Below, one piece after another: positions 10,501 to 18,842 of a DNA stretch of 64,000 nucleotides. Positions within the stretch are counted from its first letter, which is position 1, and every line of letters starts with the position of its first letter. Below the pieces are notes generated by a model. That model had not been told where the DNA came from, did not search any database, and was given only the letters and a program-made list of their open reading frames with translations. This stretch comes from a virus: positions 48,020 through 112,019 of IMG/VR virus record IMGVR_UViG_3300032334_001937. One strand, given 5' to 3'. The translations under genes and the position numbers were made by a program.

Positions 10501-13500
10501 TGTTAGTGCATTTTGATTATTATAGTCTACTGTGTTATTAGCTTGTTGTTGTCTTAGCTGTTCTGCTAAAACATAATTTCCATGGATCTTTGCATCTAAA
10601 ATTTCTGCATCAAGGCTTGCCTGTTTTTGCAAGTAATCTTGCTGATTCTTTAACTCTGCTGTTGCATCTTGCTGAGCCTGCAATTTTTTCTGAAGAACTT
10701 TAAGCTCTGCCTTTGCAATTTCTAAAGCACTCTTGCTATTTGCCTTTTCTGCTGCCTTTAGATTAGCAACCTTTGCTGCATAGTCTGCTCTGTCTTTTGC
10801 ATTTTGTTTTTGTATGTCAGCATTTGTTTTTTCAAGGTCTTTTTTAACTGCATCTAAAATCTGCTTTTGTCTTGCTTCTTCAGTTTGACCTGGAGTCATA
10901 GGAACACTTTGTGCTGCCTTCAAGAATATCTGAGCCTCAGCAAAGCTTGCACCCAATGCTCTAAGTTTTGTTAGCTGTGCACCAAGGGCTATGTCTGATT
11001 TATTTGCTGCAATAATTAAATACTGATATGCCTGAGCTGTTCCGCCAAGAGCCTTAGATAATGCGTTGGCCATGCGGATTGCATCTTCATAAGATGTTTT
11101 TGAATCTAGAATTCTGCTTGCAACTAATAGCGCTGCATCCGCTACTCTCTTTTGCTGCTTTGTCAAACCATCATATGCAACATCAAGGTTTGATAATGGT
11201 CTAGCAGCATTTCTTAATTTAGATATCCATGTACCAGTTGCAGTAGTTGAATTCTTTGTGCTTGTTGTAACAGAATCTATTGCCTTCTTTAAGTACTCAG
11301 TCTTTCCAGCATATGTAAGAAGAGTTGTAATTAAGTCTTTTACCTTTGATGGATCCATTCCATTTGCTACCTGTGCAGCAACAAACTGTCTTACTGTTCC
11401 AACAACACTGCTCTCACTGCTCATTCCCTTTAGGCTGTCAGCTACAAGCTTTAGAGGATTATCACTCTTTAACTTATTAATTGCATTAACACGTTTTTGA
11501 AGTTCACTTAATTCTTTATTTGTATCTTTGACTGATGTTGCAAATACGTGAATCTTTGCAGTCTGATCAAGCATTGTTCCACCGAACATGCTAATTACAT
11601 CAGCACTTGCTGTATAAGTTGCTTTTACAGTTGCTTCATGCTTTCTATGCATTTCCACTAATGATGTTATTCCAGCAGTAACAAGTCCTATTGCAGCTCC
11701 AGCTGCAGCTCCCCATACACCAAACATTGCTCCCATAGCTGCCATATTTGCTGTTGATTGAGCTAATGCTTTTCCTGTAAACTCTGGCAAAGCACTAAGA
11801 GCCATGCTTCCAACCATAAGTCCAGCACCAGCTGCCATGCCTCTGCCACTTAAACCAAATCTAGATTTTCCAGCATCTTTTGTTTTGTTTCCATTTTCTT
11901 TTCCAGCAGCTAATTTTTCTTGTTCAGTTAATGCAGCAACAATTGGAAGTGACATTGCATTCTCTGGCATGCTTGGTCCAATTTGAGCTGGCCCCTGTGT
12001 TCTTGTTGCTACTCTTCTTTTCTTTAGTGCCTCTTTAGCTCCAACATCTACTGACTGTACAGCTTCTACACCAATCTTTTTACCTGCTGCTGTTACAATC
12101 TTTTCATCAGCAATCATGCCTTCTGCAAGACCACCATCAATATACTTTCCAGTACGTTTTGATGCTTGAGAGTTTGAAGCAGTTTCTGCACCCTGTGCAA
12201 CTCCCTTAGTAGCTCTTCTTCCAGTTTCTATTGCAACCTTTTCTGCAAATTTTATTAAACGATCATGTGCATTTGCAATAATTGCTTTAGTTCTTACTTC
12301 AATTTCTTTTACACTTGCTGTAATTCCTGGCATGATGTGTGCTGCTTGAGCTCCAGTATATTCTTTTAGTGAATTTTCCTGTGCTCTTTTTCTTGCACGA
12401 TTTAAAGCTATTCGTTGTGAAAGATATGACTTGCGCTCTTCTGGCATGTCTTTTGGTGGTAATGTTCCTAGCTCAGGCAAAACATCTGGCAAAGTGTTTG
12501 GAACATTTTTCATTTGAAATTCGGGCTTAGTACCAGTTTCACTTGATTTACTTGGTCTTTCACCTTTTCTAAAAGCAAAAGGATTTAATCTTACTGCAAG
12601 AGCTTGTGCTTTTTCTCTAAAATCAATATAAGATTTTCCTAAGCTTGTTCTTGGAACAGAAGATCCAGTACCGCTTCCAACCATTGCAACAGTTCTTATA
12701 TCATCTATTGCGCTATTAATTGCTGCAGCTGCTTGTTTACCGCCAATATTAATTGTTTCAGCTTCTTTTCTCATTGCTGGAACAACAATATTTTCAAGGT
12801 CTAAATCTGTTACTAAAGTTTTTCCTGATTTTTCTAATGCACTTATAGAAGACTCTATAAGTTTTTTGCCTGCAACTTCAAAATCTTTATGTAACGTTGG
12901 ATCCTCAACACTTACTCCCATTGAGTCTGCCATTACTGCAAGAAGTGGAGATGCTGCTGCACCACCAGACTGACGAAGTGATGCAATAACATCCTGCATG
13001 CTTGCTCCAGTTGAACTTCCTAGCTGTTGGTTAATCCAATCTTGTAAATATATGGTTGCATTTCTATATGCTTTAATCTCAATGTCTTCAAGTGGTCCTG
13101 TTGTCCCGCCCTTTAGTTTTGTTCCACGACCTGTTGGGAATCCAGGTAGGTTATCTGCAACTAAAGAATTAATTAGATCTGGATGTTTTGAAACAACTGC
13201 TGCTGGGATGATTGCTTCACCATTAGAAATTCTTGCAATGATAGAATCTGAAGTTCCAGTTCCTGGGCCAGTCACAACTCCTGGTGTTCCAGTTGCAAAC
13301 TTCTTGAGGGCTGGAGCCTTCATCATTCCAGGATTGCTCATAGCAAAAGTTTTTGCTGCAACTATTGCTCTTTCATATGCCACTCTTAATTGATTGACTG
13401 CCCCTGCTTCTACAGTAAATTGCTGAGTAAGGGTTGCATGTGCCTGCTCAAGTGAGTGTGCTGCTGCTGCAGCATCAAGCTGTTCGCTTGTTAAATATTG

Positions 13501-15291
13501 TGTTTGTTCTCCAAGATTTTGGCTTTGGCCAGTAAGTCTTTGATATCCTGTTCTTAATGTAAGGAAAAGTTTCATTATGTTTGCAACACCGTTTGCAAGC
13601 AAACCAAATGTCATCAAAAGAATTGGACCAAGACCACCAATAACTCCAGCGGTAATTGCTACAAACTTTTTAGTGCCATCAGATAAGTTATTAAACTTAT
13701 CAAGTACTTTAGTAACAAAATCAATAACTGGAGTAAATGCTTTCATGAACACTTCTCCTACTGGAGCAAGAGATGCTTTAAGCTTTGCAACTGCTGCTTG
13801 AAATTTAATTAATGCAGATGCTGATGTTACACCTAATTCTTTTTCGGTAAGGCTTGCAAGATTCCCTGCTGACTGACCTGCTAAATCAAGAACTCTTGAT
13901 GCCTGATTTCCTGACTGAATAACATTCTTCATCAATGTTGAAATACGTGCAAACTGGAATTTACCAAACATTGTTTCAATTGCTCTTGCTCTAGCAAGTG
14001 GATCTAATCTATCAAGTTCTTTAGCAAACTCAACAACTGTTGCCTTAAGATTACCCTTGTTTTTATTTACAATTCCATTTATATTAATTCCCATACTTGC
14101 AAGCATTTCATTTGCTTTTTTGCTTGGGTTAATTAAAGAGGCTAAGCCAGACTTTAGTGCGTTAGCACCTTCTGATGCATTAACTCCTCCTTCTTTCATT
14201 GCAGTAAGGAAGAAAGCTAAGTCTTTTACATCTCCACCAAGTGACTGAATTACTGGAGCTACCTTTGGAATAGCTGTTGTAATATCATCAAGAGATGTTA
14301 CAGTTTGGTTTTCTACTGCGTTAAGGAAGTCAATTGTTGTAGCAAGCTCTGTTGAAGAAATCTTAAAAGCATTTTGAAGAGATATAGTTGTTTCAAGTGC
14401 TTGCTGTTGTTCAATTTGTCCAAGGATAGCAAGCTTAGTTGCTGCATCTGTTTGTGCAATTAAGTCTGCATTCTTAAAACCTGCTGCAGCTGCTTGAGAA
14501 GCAAGCTCTACTGTCTTAGATACTTCAACGCCATACTTTGTATACCCGTCAGCAAGTGCTCTGATATTCTTTAATGCAGCTTCTGTTTCTACTTGATTAG
14601 TACCAAGATCGCCATATACTTTTCTAAATCTAATTACTTCTGTTTCTAATGTCTTAAAAGACTTGGCTGCTGCCTGACCAAATGCAGCAAGTGGTAGAGT
14701 AAAACCAACCATAAGCTGACGACCAGCCCACTGAGTATTTTTACCAAAGTTAAGAAGACTTGTTGATCCTTGTTTTATTAACTGATTAAAGATTGCTTGC
14801 TTTTGAGCTGCTATCTGAGTTTGTGTACTCAGATTATTCATGTCAAGAGTTAATGGTCTGATAGCAATTGCCTTCATTGCTCCAGTTGCATCACGACCCA
14901 TCTTGATGTATTGGGTCTGTAATGTCTTTACACGTTCTTCGGCTACCTTGCCAATTGTGTCAAATTCACTCTTAAATGCTTTACCAAATGTTTTTGTTGC
15001 TGCCCCAGCATATCTGAAGTACTCACGCATTGAGAGCTTATTGCCCTCAAGCGATGTAGTAAATGATTCTGCTGTTGTTTTTACTGTGCGGAGTTCTGCA
15101 GAGAAAGCACCAATAGCATTTACACTATTGACAAAATTTCTCTGCAGATCCCTCTGAGCAAGTGCTGCTGCTTCACTACTTTTAGCAACAGATGAGTGAA
15201 ACTGAGATATCTGACGTTGTAGGGCCTTTAGTTGGTCCAATGCTGCAGACGTATCAATATTTACGCCAATATTAGCATTTACATCAGACAT
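7501..15291 (-). CDS. tape measure protein, 2596 aa, with OmpA-like and possible ART domains
   Basis: The length, the Ala/Lys-rich helical N-terminus, a TP901-type core near residues 180-560 and hydrophobic segments near 560-600 and 1160-1200 identify the tape measure, which sets tail length (about 390 nm if 1.5 angstrom per residue). A coiled coil lies near 1480-1620. The motif G-P-G-x-G-T-S-D-S-I recurs with GEAIIPAAV, KEYVVNASAV and GERIIPADQ. Unusually, residues about 2355-2460 resemble an OmpA peptidoglycan-binding domain (VVQGHADSRGG, then NRRAELFLP), and residues about 2035-2260 carry VVYRGLSL and SFTDNLDWAKVIA, reminiscent of ADP-ribosyltransferase folds. A strong Shine-Dalgarno AGAGGTGAT precedes the ATG at 15291. 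Confidence 0.93.
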   Translation of the reverse strand: MSDVNANIGVNIDTSAALDQLKALQRQISQFHSSVAKSSEAAALAQRDLQRNFVNSVNAIGAFSAELRTVKTTAESFTTSLEGNKLSMREYFRYAGAATKTFGKAFKSEFDTIGKVAEERVKTLQTQYIKMGRDATGAMKAIAIRPLTLDMNNLSTQTQIAAQKQAIFNQLIKQGSTSLLNFGKNTQWAGRQLMVGFTLPLAAFGQAAAKSFKTLETEVIRFRKVYGDLGTNQVETEAALKNIRALADGYTKYGVEVSKTVELASQAAAAGFKNADLIAQTDAATKLAILGQIEQQQALETTISLQNAFKISSTELATTIDFLNAVENQTVTSLDDITTAIPKVAPVIQSLGGDVKDLAFFLTAMKEGGVNASEGANALKSGLASLINPSKKANEMLASMGININGIVNKNKGNLKATVVEFAKELDRLDPLARARAIETMFGKFQFARISTLMKNVIQSGNQASRVLDLAGQSAGNLASLTEKELGVTSASALIKFQAAVAKLKASLAPVGEVFMKAFTPVIDFVTKVLDKFNNLSDGTKKFVAITAGVIGGLGPILLMTFGLLANGVANIMKLFLTLRTGYQRLTGQSQNLGEQTQYLTSEQLDAAAAAHSLEQAHATLTQQFTVEAGAVNQLRVAYERAIVAAKTFAMSNPGMMKAPALKKFATGTPGVVTGPGTGTSDSIIARISNGEAIIPAAVVSKHPDLINSLVADNLPGFPTGRGTKLKGGTTGPLEDIEIKAYRNATIYLQDWINQQLGSSTGASMQDVIASLRQSGGAAASPLLAVMADSMGVSVEDPTLHKDFEVAGKKLIESSISALEKSGKTLVTDLDLENIVVPAMRKEAETINIGGKQAAAAINSAIDDIRTVAMVGSGTGSSVPRTSLGKSYIDFREKAQALAVRLNPFAFRKGERPSKSSETGTKPEFQMKNVPNTLPDVLPELGTLPPKDMPEERKSYLSQRIALNRARKRAQENSLKEYTGAQAAHIMPGITASVKEIEVRTKAIIANAHDRLIKFAEKVAIETGRRATKGVAQGAETASNSQASKRTGKYIDGGLAEGMIADEKIVTAAGKKIGVEAVQSVDVGAKEALKKRRVATRTQGPAQIGPSMPENAMSLPIVAALTEQEKLAAGKENGNKTKDAGKSRFGLSGRGMAAGAGLMVGSMALSALPEFTGKALAQSTANMAAMGAMFGVWGAAAGAAIGLVTAGITSLVEMHRKHEATVKATYTASADVISMFGGTMLDQTAKIHVFATSVKDTNKELSELQKRVNAINKLKSDNPLKLVADSLKGMSSESSVVGTVRQFVAAQVANGMDPSKVKDLITTLLTYAGKTEYLKKAIDSVTTSTKNSTTATGTWISKLRNAARPLSNLDVAYDGLTKQQKRVADAALLVASRILDSKTSYEDAIRMANALSKALGGTAQAYQYLIIAANKSDIALGAQLTKLRALGASFAEAQIFLKAAQSVPMTPGQTEEARQKQILDAVKKDLEKTNADIQKQNAKDRADYAAKVANLKAAEKANSKSALEIAKAELKVLQKKLQAQQDATAELKNQQDYLQKQASLDAEILDAKIHGNYVLAEQLRQQQANNTVDYNNQNALTALEKQIAAKQDEVDKLQADKDKKDNIIASAGPAPVATPTIDIKGALDRISRMFNFDKSNPLPVVVVSGAGSMTPTRAIDGKTVGAAADKALQQRSGVTRTSTGDSVYVFEWNGKQYAVDGAGVIQQWNPQTLSVKGKPVNRNTTKKADGGFISGPGSTTSDSIPAMLSNKEYVVNASAVDKYGVGFFDQLNAKKFATGGPVGKKNGNFFSRFNPVNMFSSYLSGMMGMGASKIDPRVSSYKSAVSQTEKDRIALLAAQGLSGYTSAFNLKNNTSPEIFGHKGLGVAADVLGVLPAVGLAGKLGMGTKSAIVPKVTVHAAMDDNFVPKLPQYRPSMGNSYVMQRVIQQNKAFAEAQAVKTSKLSEDTVSSIKKYQQMIADHRTKIKDLESGKFFKDHTWAKPEDAPSMIENSKTTIADALKLLKLSRKTDTPPGGINALDLYTQKPMYAQKDDWGVINSLLTRKPMGEDQVVYRGLSLKDMADIVGHKTVPNKALQNGKAWMDKFGYNSMTQDAPWSHFTSRWKENAVDLIKASGKPEPRYDSPEAAPFKEFDKGLNVGQSWIPDMHKSFTDNLDWAKVIATQGGTGGGQAGAIAKVILGKDVRGIKNLMDLGLGGYFKDATAKEQYVAAYTEFVLKAINPLAIKIPAEGGHFIGEGASQQWVGPSASKLLDEYVFEAKRTLPSPHIPHFGTAGPRWNQPNAFQNINKPKFARGGQVTNYSKNFQGEVKPTYQGGTMMGPAAAWQEAHKEIIKIKVPPIRSNFSTNSYDLNKKQRLELQKLASQLIDNNIKSIVVQGHADSRGGVDNDLLSLNRAKATASYLSKFAKGIKFMPIGFGTYEPLAPNTNATNMAKNRRAELFLPDQYKTVYPEFNPEKFNTIIQGGGEITSKGTIGYSGPNFGKIIDAAKSKFGFAKGGMVKFNIPSYDVGTDYVPADTLAMVHKGERIIPADQNKTYNDGGMTNHFIINGTDLNKKEIADEIMVRLDRVQRQNNKTNKVMM

Positions 15292-15313
15292 GTATCACCT
15301 CTTTTAAGTTTTA

Positions 15314-15634
15314 TTATTCAGCTGGTAAAACGTTGACCAGTGAACCAAGCTCAATGCCTGATGCTGCTTCAACAATTTTATAAACAGTTGGAAGGTCAAG
15401 AATTTCTTCCAATGTTGCCAAATCTTTTGCCAGTTCTGGCTTGTACTGCTCCATAGCAATTTGAACACACTCAATCAAAATATTCATTGATTTTTCGTTG
15501 TTGTCTGCGACAGTAGCTATACCCTCAAACTTCTTCATAAATGGGCGGAGCAAAGAAATTTTTAGAGGCTTAACCTCAATCTTTGTACCGTCCATAAGAA
15601 TAAGTTCATTACCCTCATGTACTTTCGTTGCCAT
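15314..15634 (-). CDS. tail assembly chaperone, short paralog (G-like), 106 aa
   Basis: This gene lies just upstream of the tape measure, where phages encode the tail assembly chaperones. Its protein clearly resembles the first 95 residues of the neighbouring longer protein: both have the pattern DGT-I-E-x-x-PLKI near residue 20, then a short ECV-IxMxQYxPE stretch and a final LDLP-VY segment. It therefore looks like a separately encoded G-type chaperone rather than one half of a frameshift pair. The start ATG follows AGGAGGAATAAA. Confidence 0.75.
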   Translation of the reverse strand: MATKVHEGNELILMDGTKIEVKPLKISLLRPFMKKFEGIATVADNNEKSMNILIECVQIAMEQYKPELAKDLATLEEILDLPTVYKIVEAASGIELGSLVNVLPAE

Positions 15635-15665
15635 TATTTTATTCCTCCTATATAGGCTTAGTCAA

Positions 15666-16370
15666 TTATAGCATAGCGGAGGGGTCTCTAGCGTCTTCAT
15701 AATCAAGACCAAGACCAATACCAAACCCTGCTTTCTGTGCATTTACTCCTTGTAAAGCAAGAACATCATTACTATCAGAAGTTGCCCCACCACTAAATAC
15801 TCTAGCCTTCATATCTTCCCATTGCTTTTGACCTTGCTCTTGTTCACCTTCAAGATCAACCCCTTGCATTGCTGCTAAAAATTTCTTTTCTTCATAGTCT
15901 AATTCTCTTTTACTTGCTAGGGTTGCCAATAACTCTGGCATAGATAAAGATAATTCTAGTTCATGATAATCTTTCCATATACCCAGTAAAAATACTTCTG
16001 ACTCTAATTTAGCCAAGTCTAAGTCTGCCCATGTCATTCCGCTGCTAGTTGCTTGACTCTTTACGGTTTCTTGAGAATCTTCATTTATCTTAATTCCCGC
16101 AGCAACATCAAGAACCAAATATACATTTGGCAAATCAAGATTATCTTCAACATCATCTTTTGTTTTTGATATTTCAGGAAAGTACTGCTTCATTGATATT
16201 CTAACGCATTCAACTAAAAGGTCTATTGACTCATCATCAGTTTCTGCAGTTTGCACTTTTTGAAAAGCGTCCATGAACTCACGAAGGTACTTAATTTTTA
16301 AAGGCATTGCCTCTATTTCAGTTCCATCAATAAGTTTAATTATTTTATTATTGTAAACAGTTGTAGCCAT
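15666..16370 (-). CDS. tail assembly chaperone, long paralog (GT-like), 234 aa
   Basis: The N-terminal 95 residues match the short chaperone next door, and the remaining 140 residues form an acidic, Gln-rich extension (about residues 100-234) like the T part of lambda gpGT. Two starts are possible; I prefer ATG 16370 (MATTVYNN) because the paralog begins MATKVHEG at the same place and a GAAG lies close upstream. An ATG at 16388 would add six residues but has no visible ribosome site. The reading frame is continuous, so no programmed frameshift is needed to join the two parts. It is the first gene after the terminator behind the major tail protein. Confidence 0.72.
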   Translation of the reverse strand: MATTVYNNKIIKLIDGTEIEAMPLKIKYLREFMDAFQKVQTAETDDESIDLLVECVRISMKQYFPEISKTKDDVEDNLDLPNVYLVLDVAAGIKINEDSQETVKSQATSSGMTWADLDLAKLESEVFLLGIWKDYHELELSLSMPELLATLASKRELDYEEKKFLAAMQGVDLEGEQEQGQKQWEDMKARVFSGGATSDSNDVLALQGVNAQKAGFGIGLGLDYEDARDPSAML

Positions 16371-16394
16371 ATACTTCAATTTTAGCATATAGAA

Positions 16395-16423
16395 ACAACA
16401 AAACCCACTATTTTCATAGTGGG
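16395..16423 (-). terminator. Rho-independent terminator after major tail protein
   Basis: Read on the minus strand, a perfect 8-bp stem CCCACTAT/ATAGTGGG closes a GAAA loop and is followed by TTTTGTTGTTT. It lies 22 nt after the stop of the major tail protein gene and would limit expression of the chaperones and tape measure relative to the abundant tail tube protein. Confidence 0.88.
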
Positions 16424-16445
16424 CTCAGTCGTATAATTTATTAAA

Positions 16446-17084
16446 TTATGAAGCAGGTGTGAAGGTACGATCTACGATCTTACCGTATGAACCTGAAACG
16501 TCTTCTGGAAGAAGACGGAAGTTAACTGCGAACATTGAAGCTTCGTTACGCTTTGCAGATACTGTAACATTTTCAATTGAAAGTGCACGGTATGCTGTGT
16601 AAACACGCTCTACTGTTGTTGAATCAACGCAATCACCAGTTCCTGGACCGACTGCGATAACTCCACGCTCTACTGGGCATTCGCCAATATCGCCTGCAGA
16701 AAGATCAAGTACACGGCCAGCTGATGTTGACTTTGTACCTGAAAGCTTTGAATCCTTATATGCAAGTGCAAGAAGAAGGTTCTCTAGTGTAGCTTCTGCG
16801 AAAGAAGTTGCAAGAGAAACCTGCATGCCCTGCTTATAAAGCTTTGCAACGTCAAGAATCTGGTCTACCTGGACTTCACCGAAATCTGGTTGGAACTGCA
16901 ATTCAAGACCATTTGTTGTATAGCCTACGTTTGTGTAATCTGCGTCATTTGTAAGGGTATCCTTATAAGACTTAGAAGACTCAAATGCTGTAAGGCTTGC
17001 TGCATCAAGAGTTGTATCTGCAACGAAAAGTGCTGCTGCACCAACGATGATGTTGGTTGATGTACCACGACTATAGTTAGCCAT
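16446..17084 (-). CDS. major tail (tube) protein, 212 aa
   Basis: The length, the position before the chaperones and tape measure, and the strong expression signals identify the tail tube protein. It begins MANYSRGTSTNIIVGAAALF; the central part has NVGYTTNGLELQFQPDFGEV and the last third EVSAKRNEASM-like beta strands ending in DRTFTPAS. It has its own likely promoter (17148-17153) and the ribosome site AAAGAGGTGAAAAT in front, and a strong terminator behind, as expected for a highly expressed virion protein. Codon choice looks more GC-rich at third positions than in neighbouring genes, consistent with high expression. Confidence 0.85.
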   Translation of the reverse strand: MANYSRGTSTNIIVGAAALFVADTTLDAASLTAFESSKSYKDTLTNDADYTNVGYTTNGLELQFQPDFGEVQVDQILDVAKLYKQGMQVSLATSFAEATLENLLLALAYKDSKLSGTKSTSAGRVLDLSAGDIGECPVERGVIAVGPGTGDCVDSTTVERVYTAYRALSIENVTVSAKRNEASMFAVNFRLLPEDVSGSYGKIVDRTFTPAS

Positions 17085-17147
17085 ATTTTCACCTCTTTTT
17101 TCTAAATAGGGTTATTAAGTTGTTTGGCGTTGTGTTTCCTCAAACCC

Positions 17148-17153
17148 AGTATA
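17148..17153 (-). promoter_or_regulatory. -10 box upstream of major tail protein
   Basis: On the minus strand the sequence TGTTATACT gives an extended -10 box (TATACT) 64 nt before the major tail gene, just beyond the stop of the upstream gene. The -35 region (CTTTAT at 17 nt spacing) is weak, so an activator or the extended -10 may matter. Confidence 0.55.
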
Positions 17154-17162
17154 ACAGCATTT

Positions 17163-17696
17163 TTAATTGTATAAAGTAGTATTAGTATGGTAGTCGTACT
17201 CAACGATTATCTTGTTTTTCCAGTTAAATTTGACTGATGCCAGCTCTAGCAGATCCCTGGTCTCGTCAATCTGGAATACCCTAAAATTGTGGAAAAATAC
17301 ATTTAAAGGTGGAAGATCAGCATTATTCTGACTTAGCCAGGTGTTCACATCTTGAGCTGCAGCATCCTCACGGTCTAGGGCCTCTGTTATTACTCTTGAA
17401 ATATTTATGCCCTTGATATCACTTGTAGCATGAATTGTATAGACTAATTGCTCTTTTTTATTCCAGTAACTTGTGTCTGATCCATAGCGAATGAGTCTAT
17501 CCCAAAATATCATGAATGGAGCACCATCTACAGATATCTCTGTAAATAGGTCATCTAGGTTTGTTGACTGTACTGGAAATATTGGATCAATTCCTTCAAT
17601 TCCAGTTAATAGGTCAAATTCTTGTAATTGTGCAAGAATATATTTATTAACCAATACTGGTGGAAATGCTGTCTGTAGTGATACGCTTTCTGCCAT
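17163..17696 (-). CDS. putative tail terminator / tail completion protein, 177 aa
   Basis: A 177-residue protein encoded directly before the major tail gene, the usual place for the tail terminator (gpU-like) in siphovirus order. It contains a mixed alpha/beta pattern (FMIFWDRLIRYGSDTSYWNK and RDLLELASVKFNWKNKIIV). The stretch VNTWLSQNNADLPPLNVFFH suggests an edge beta strand. I recognise no named family with certainty; the call rests on gene order and size. Confidence 0.6.
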   Translation of the reverse strand: MAESVSLQTAFPPVLVNKYILAQLQEFDLLTGIEGIDPIFPVQSTNLDDLFTEISVDGAPFMIFWDRLIRYGSDTSYWNKKEQLVYTIHATSDIKGINISRVITEALDREDAAAQDVNTWLSQNNADLPPLNVFFHNFRVFQIDETRDLLELASVKFNWKNKIIVEYDYHTNTTLYN

Positions 17697-17700
17697 GATA

Positions 17701-18378
17701 TTATGCTACTCCAATTTTTGCGTTTACTATCCATTTGAATCCAGTATCAACTCCTGTTGATCTACCGTTCCTTGCTCCAGAGGCAAAGTTCTTTTTGTAT
17801 ATTACTGGATTTTTAATATAATCATAAAGACCTGAAGACTTTAAAAATGATTGCTTAAAATATCTATTAAAAAATTGATCTGTTATTTTTTGTAAAGATC
17901 CTTGAACAAATTCTCCACCTGGGTTATCAACAACTATTTCTTTATCTGTAAAAATTGTTTCCCCATTGATTTCAAAAACAAGCTTGTCTGCTTTTTTAGG
18001 AGATATGGTTACTGGTATTCCTTCTTCCATAATTCGTGCCTTATCGTAAAATGGTGTTCTTGATCCATTTGATACTGTGGTTGATTGTTTAAAAGTTGAT
18101 CTAAAGGATAAACCAAGATTACTAACAGTATAATCAAAGTTGTAAAGTCTTGCATTAGGGCTTCCTGTTTGATACCACTCATAAATATGATGCAATGCTT
18201 TTGGGTTTGATCGTGCTTCGGAATCAACATATTGTTTTAATACCTCAACAACGTTCATGCCAAGATTATTCAGGAATAAAGTTTTTCCACGATTAGCTCC
18301 ATCTAAAAATCCAACAGAATACTCATAGATGTTTAACAGTTTCTTTTCAAGTTCTTTGGTACTTAATGATACTTTCAT
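17701..18378 (-). CDS. head-tail joining (neck) protein, HK97 gp10-like position, 225 aa
   Basis: A 225-residue protein with a helical N-terminus (STKELEKKLLNIYEYSVGFL) and a basic C-terminal half. It lies between the head-closure type gene and the tail terminator, the location of HK97 gp10-like tail component or neck proteins. It overlaps the upstream gene by 4 nt (ATGA), so translation is probably coupled. Function is inferred from context. Confidence 0.6.
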   Translation of the reverse strand: MKVSLSTKELEKKLLNIYEYSVGFLDGANRGKTLFLNNLGMNVVEVLKQYVDSEARSNPKALHHIYEWYQTGSPNARLYNFDYTVSNLGLSFRSTFKQSTTVSNGSRTPFYDKARIMEEGIPVTISPKKADKLVFEINGETIFTDKEIVVDNPGGEFVQGSLQKITDQFFNRYFKQSFLKSSGLYDYIKNPVIYKKNFASGARNGRSTGVDTGFKWIVNAKIGVA

Positions 18379-18842
18379 TGATCACCAACTGTTTGATTTT
18401 CTGACCTACGCCACATCATATAATAATATTCAATATTTTGAAGACCGCCTACAAATGGCTCAAGGGTTGCAACTTCAAATATTGTTCCTCTTCCTTTTCT
18501 AGGTCCTGCTGTTTCTCTATAGACTATGTTATCTCCAGGAAGCCTTACATTTGTAACTAAAATGTTTGTTATATTATTGTTATCATTTTTAGTAGAGGTT
18601 CTAATATCTACTCTTGATCTTGCCATTAATTTTCCATCTTGTTGCAAAAATACCTCTGGACTAATTTCTTCTTGAGTTCTTTTTGTAATAGACTGTGCAT
18701 TGCAGGCAATAGTTCTATCAAAGATCCATTCTTTTACTGCTTTGCCATATTCATTTTGAGTAATCACTGCATAGTAAACATCAGCAAGCATTGGATACAT
18801 AAAGTCTGTTGACTCACATGGATTTGATGATGCACCATACAT
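18375..18842 (-). CDS. putative head closure protein, 155 aa
   Basis: A 155-residue, beta-rich protein positioned between a connector-type protein and the neck protein. Its size and place fit a head closure or stopper protein. It overlaps the upstream gene stop by one base (TAATG at 18842) and the downstream start by 4 nt, showing a tightly coupled structural operon. No signature sequence is recognised. Confidence 0.55.
   Translation of the reverse strand: MYGASSNPCESTDFMYPMLADVYYAVITQNEYGKAVKEWIFDRTIACNAQSITKRTQEEISPEVFLQQDGKLMARSRVDIRTSTKNDNNNITNILVTNVRLPGDNIVYRETAGPRKGRGTIFEVATLEPFVGGLQNIEYYYMMWRRSENQTVGDQ

Noticed and set aside
15600-15680. Programmed frameshift between the two chaperone genes
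   Set aside because: The long protein is fully encoded in one frame and the two genes are separated by 31 nt with a ribosome site; no slippery sequence is obvious at the junction.
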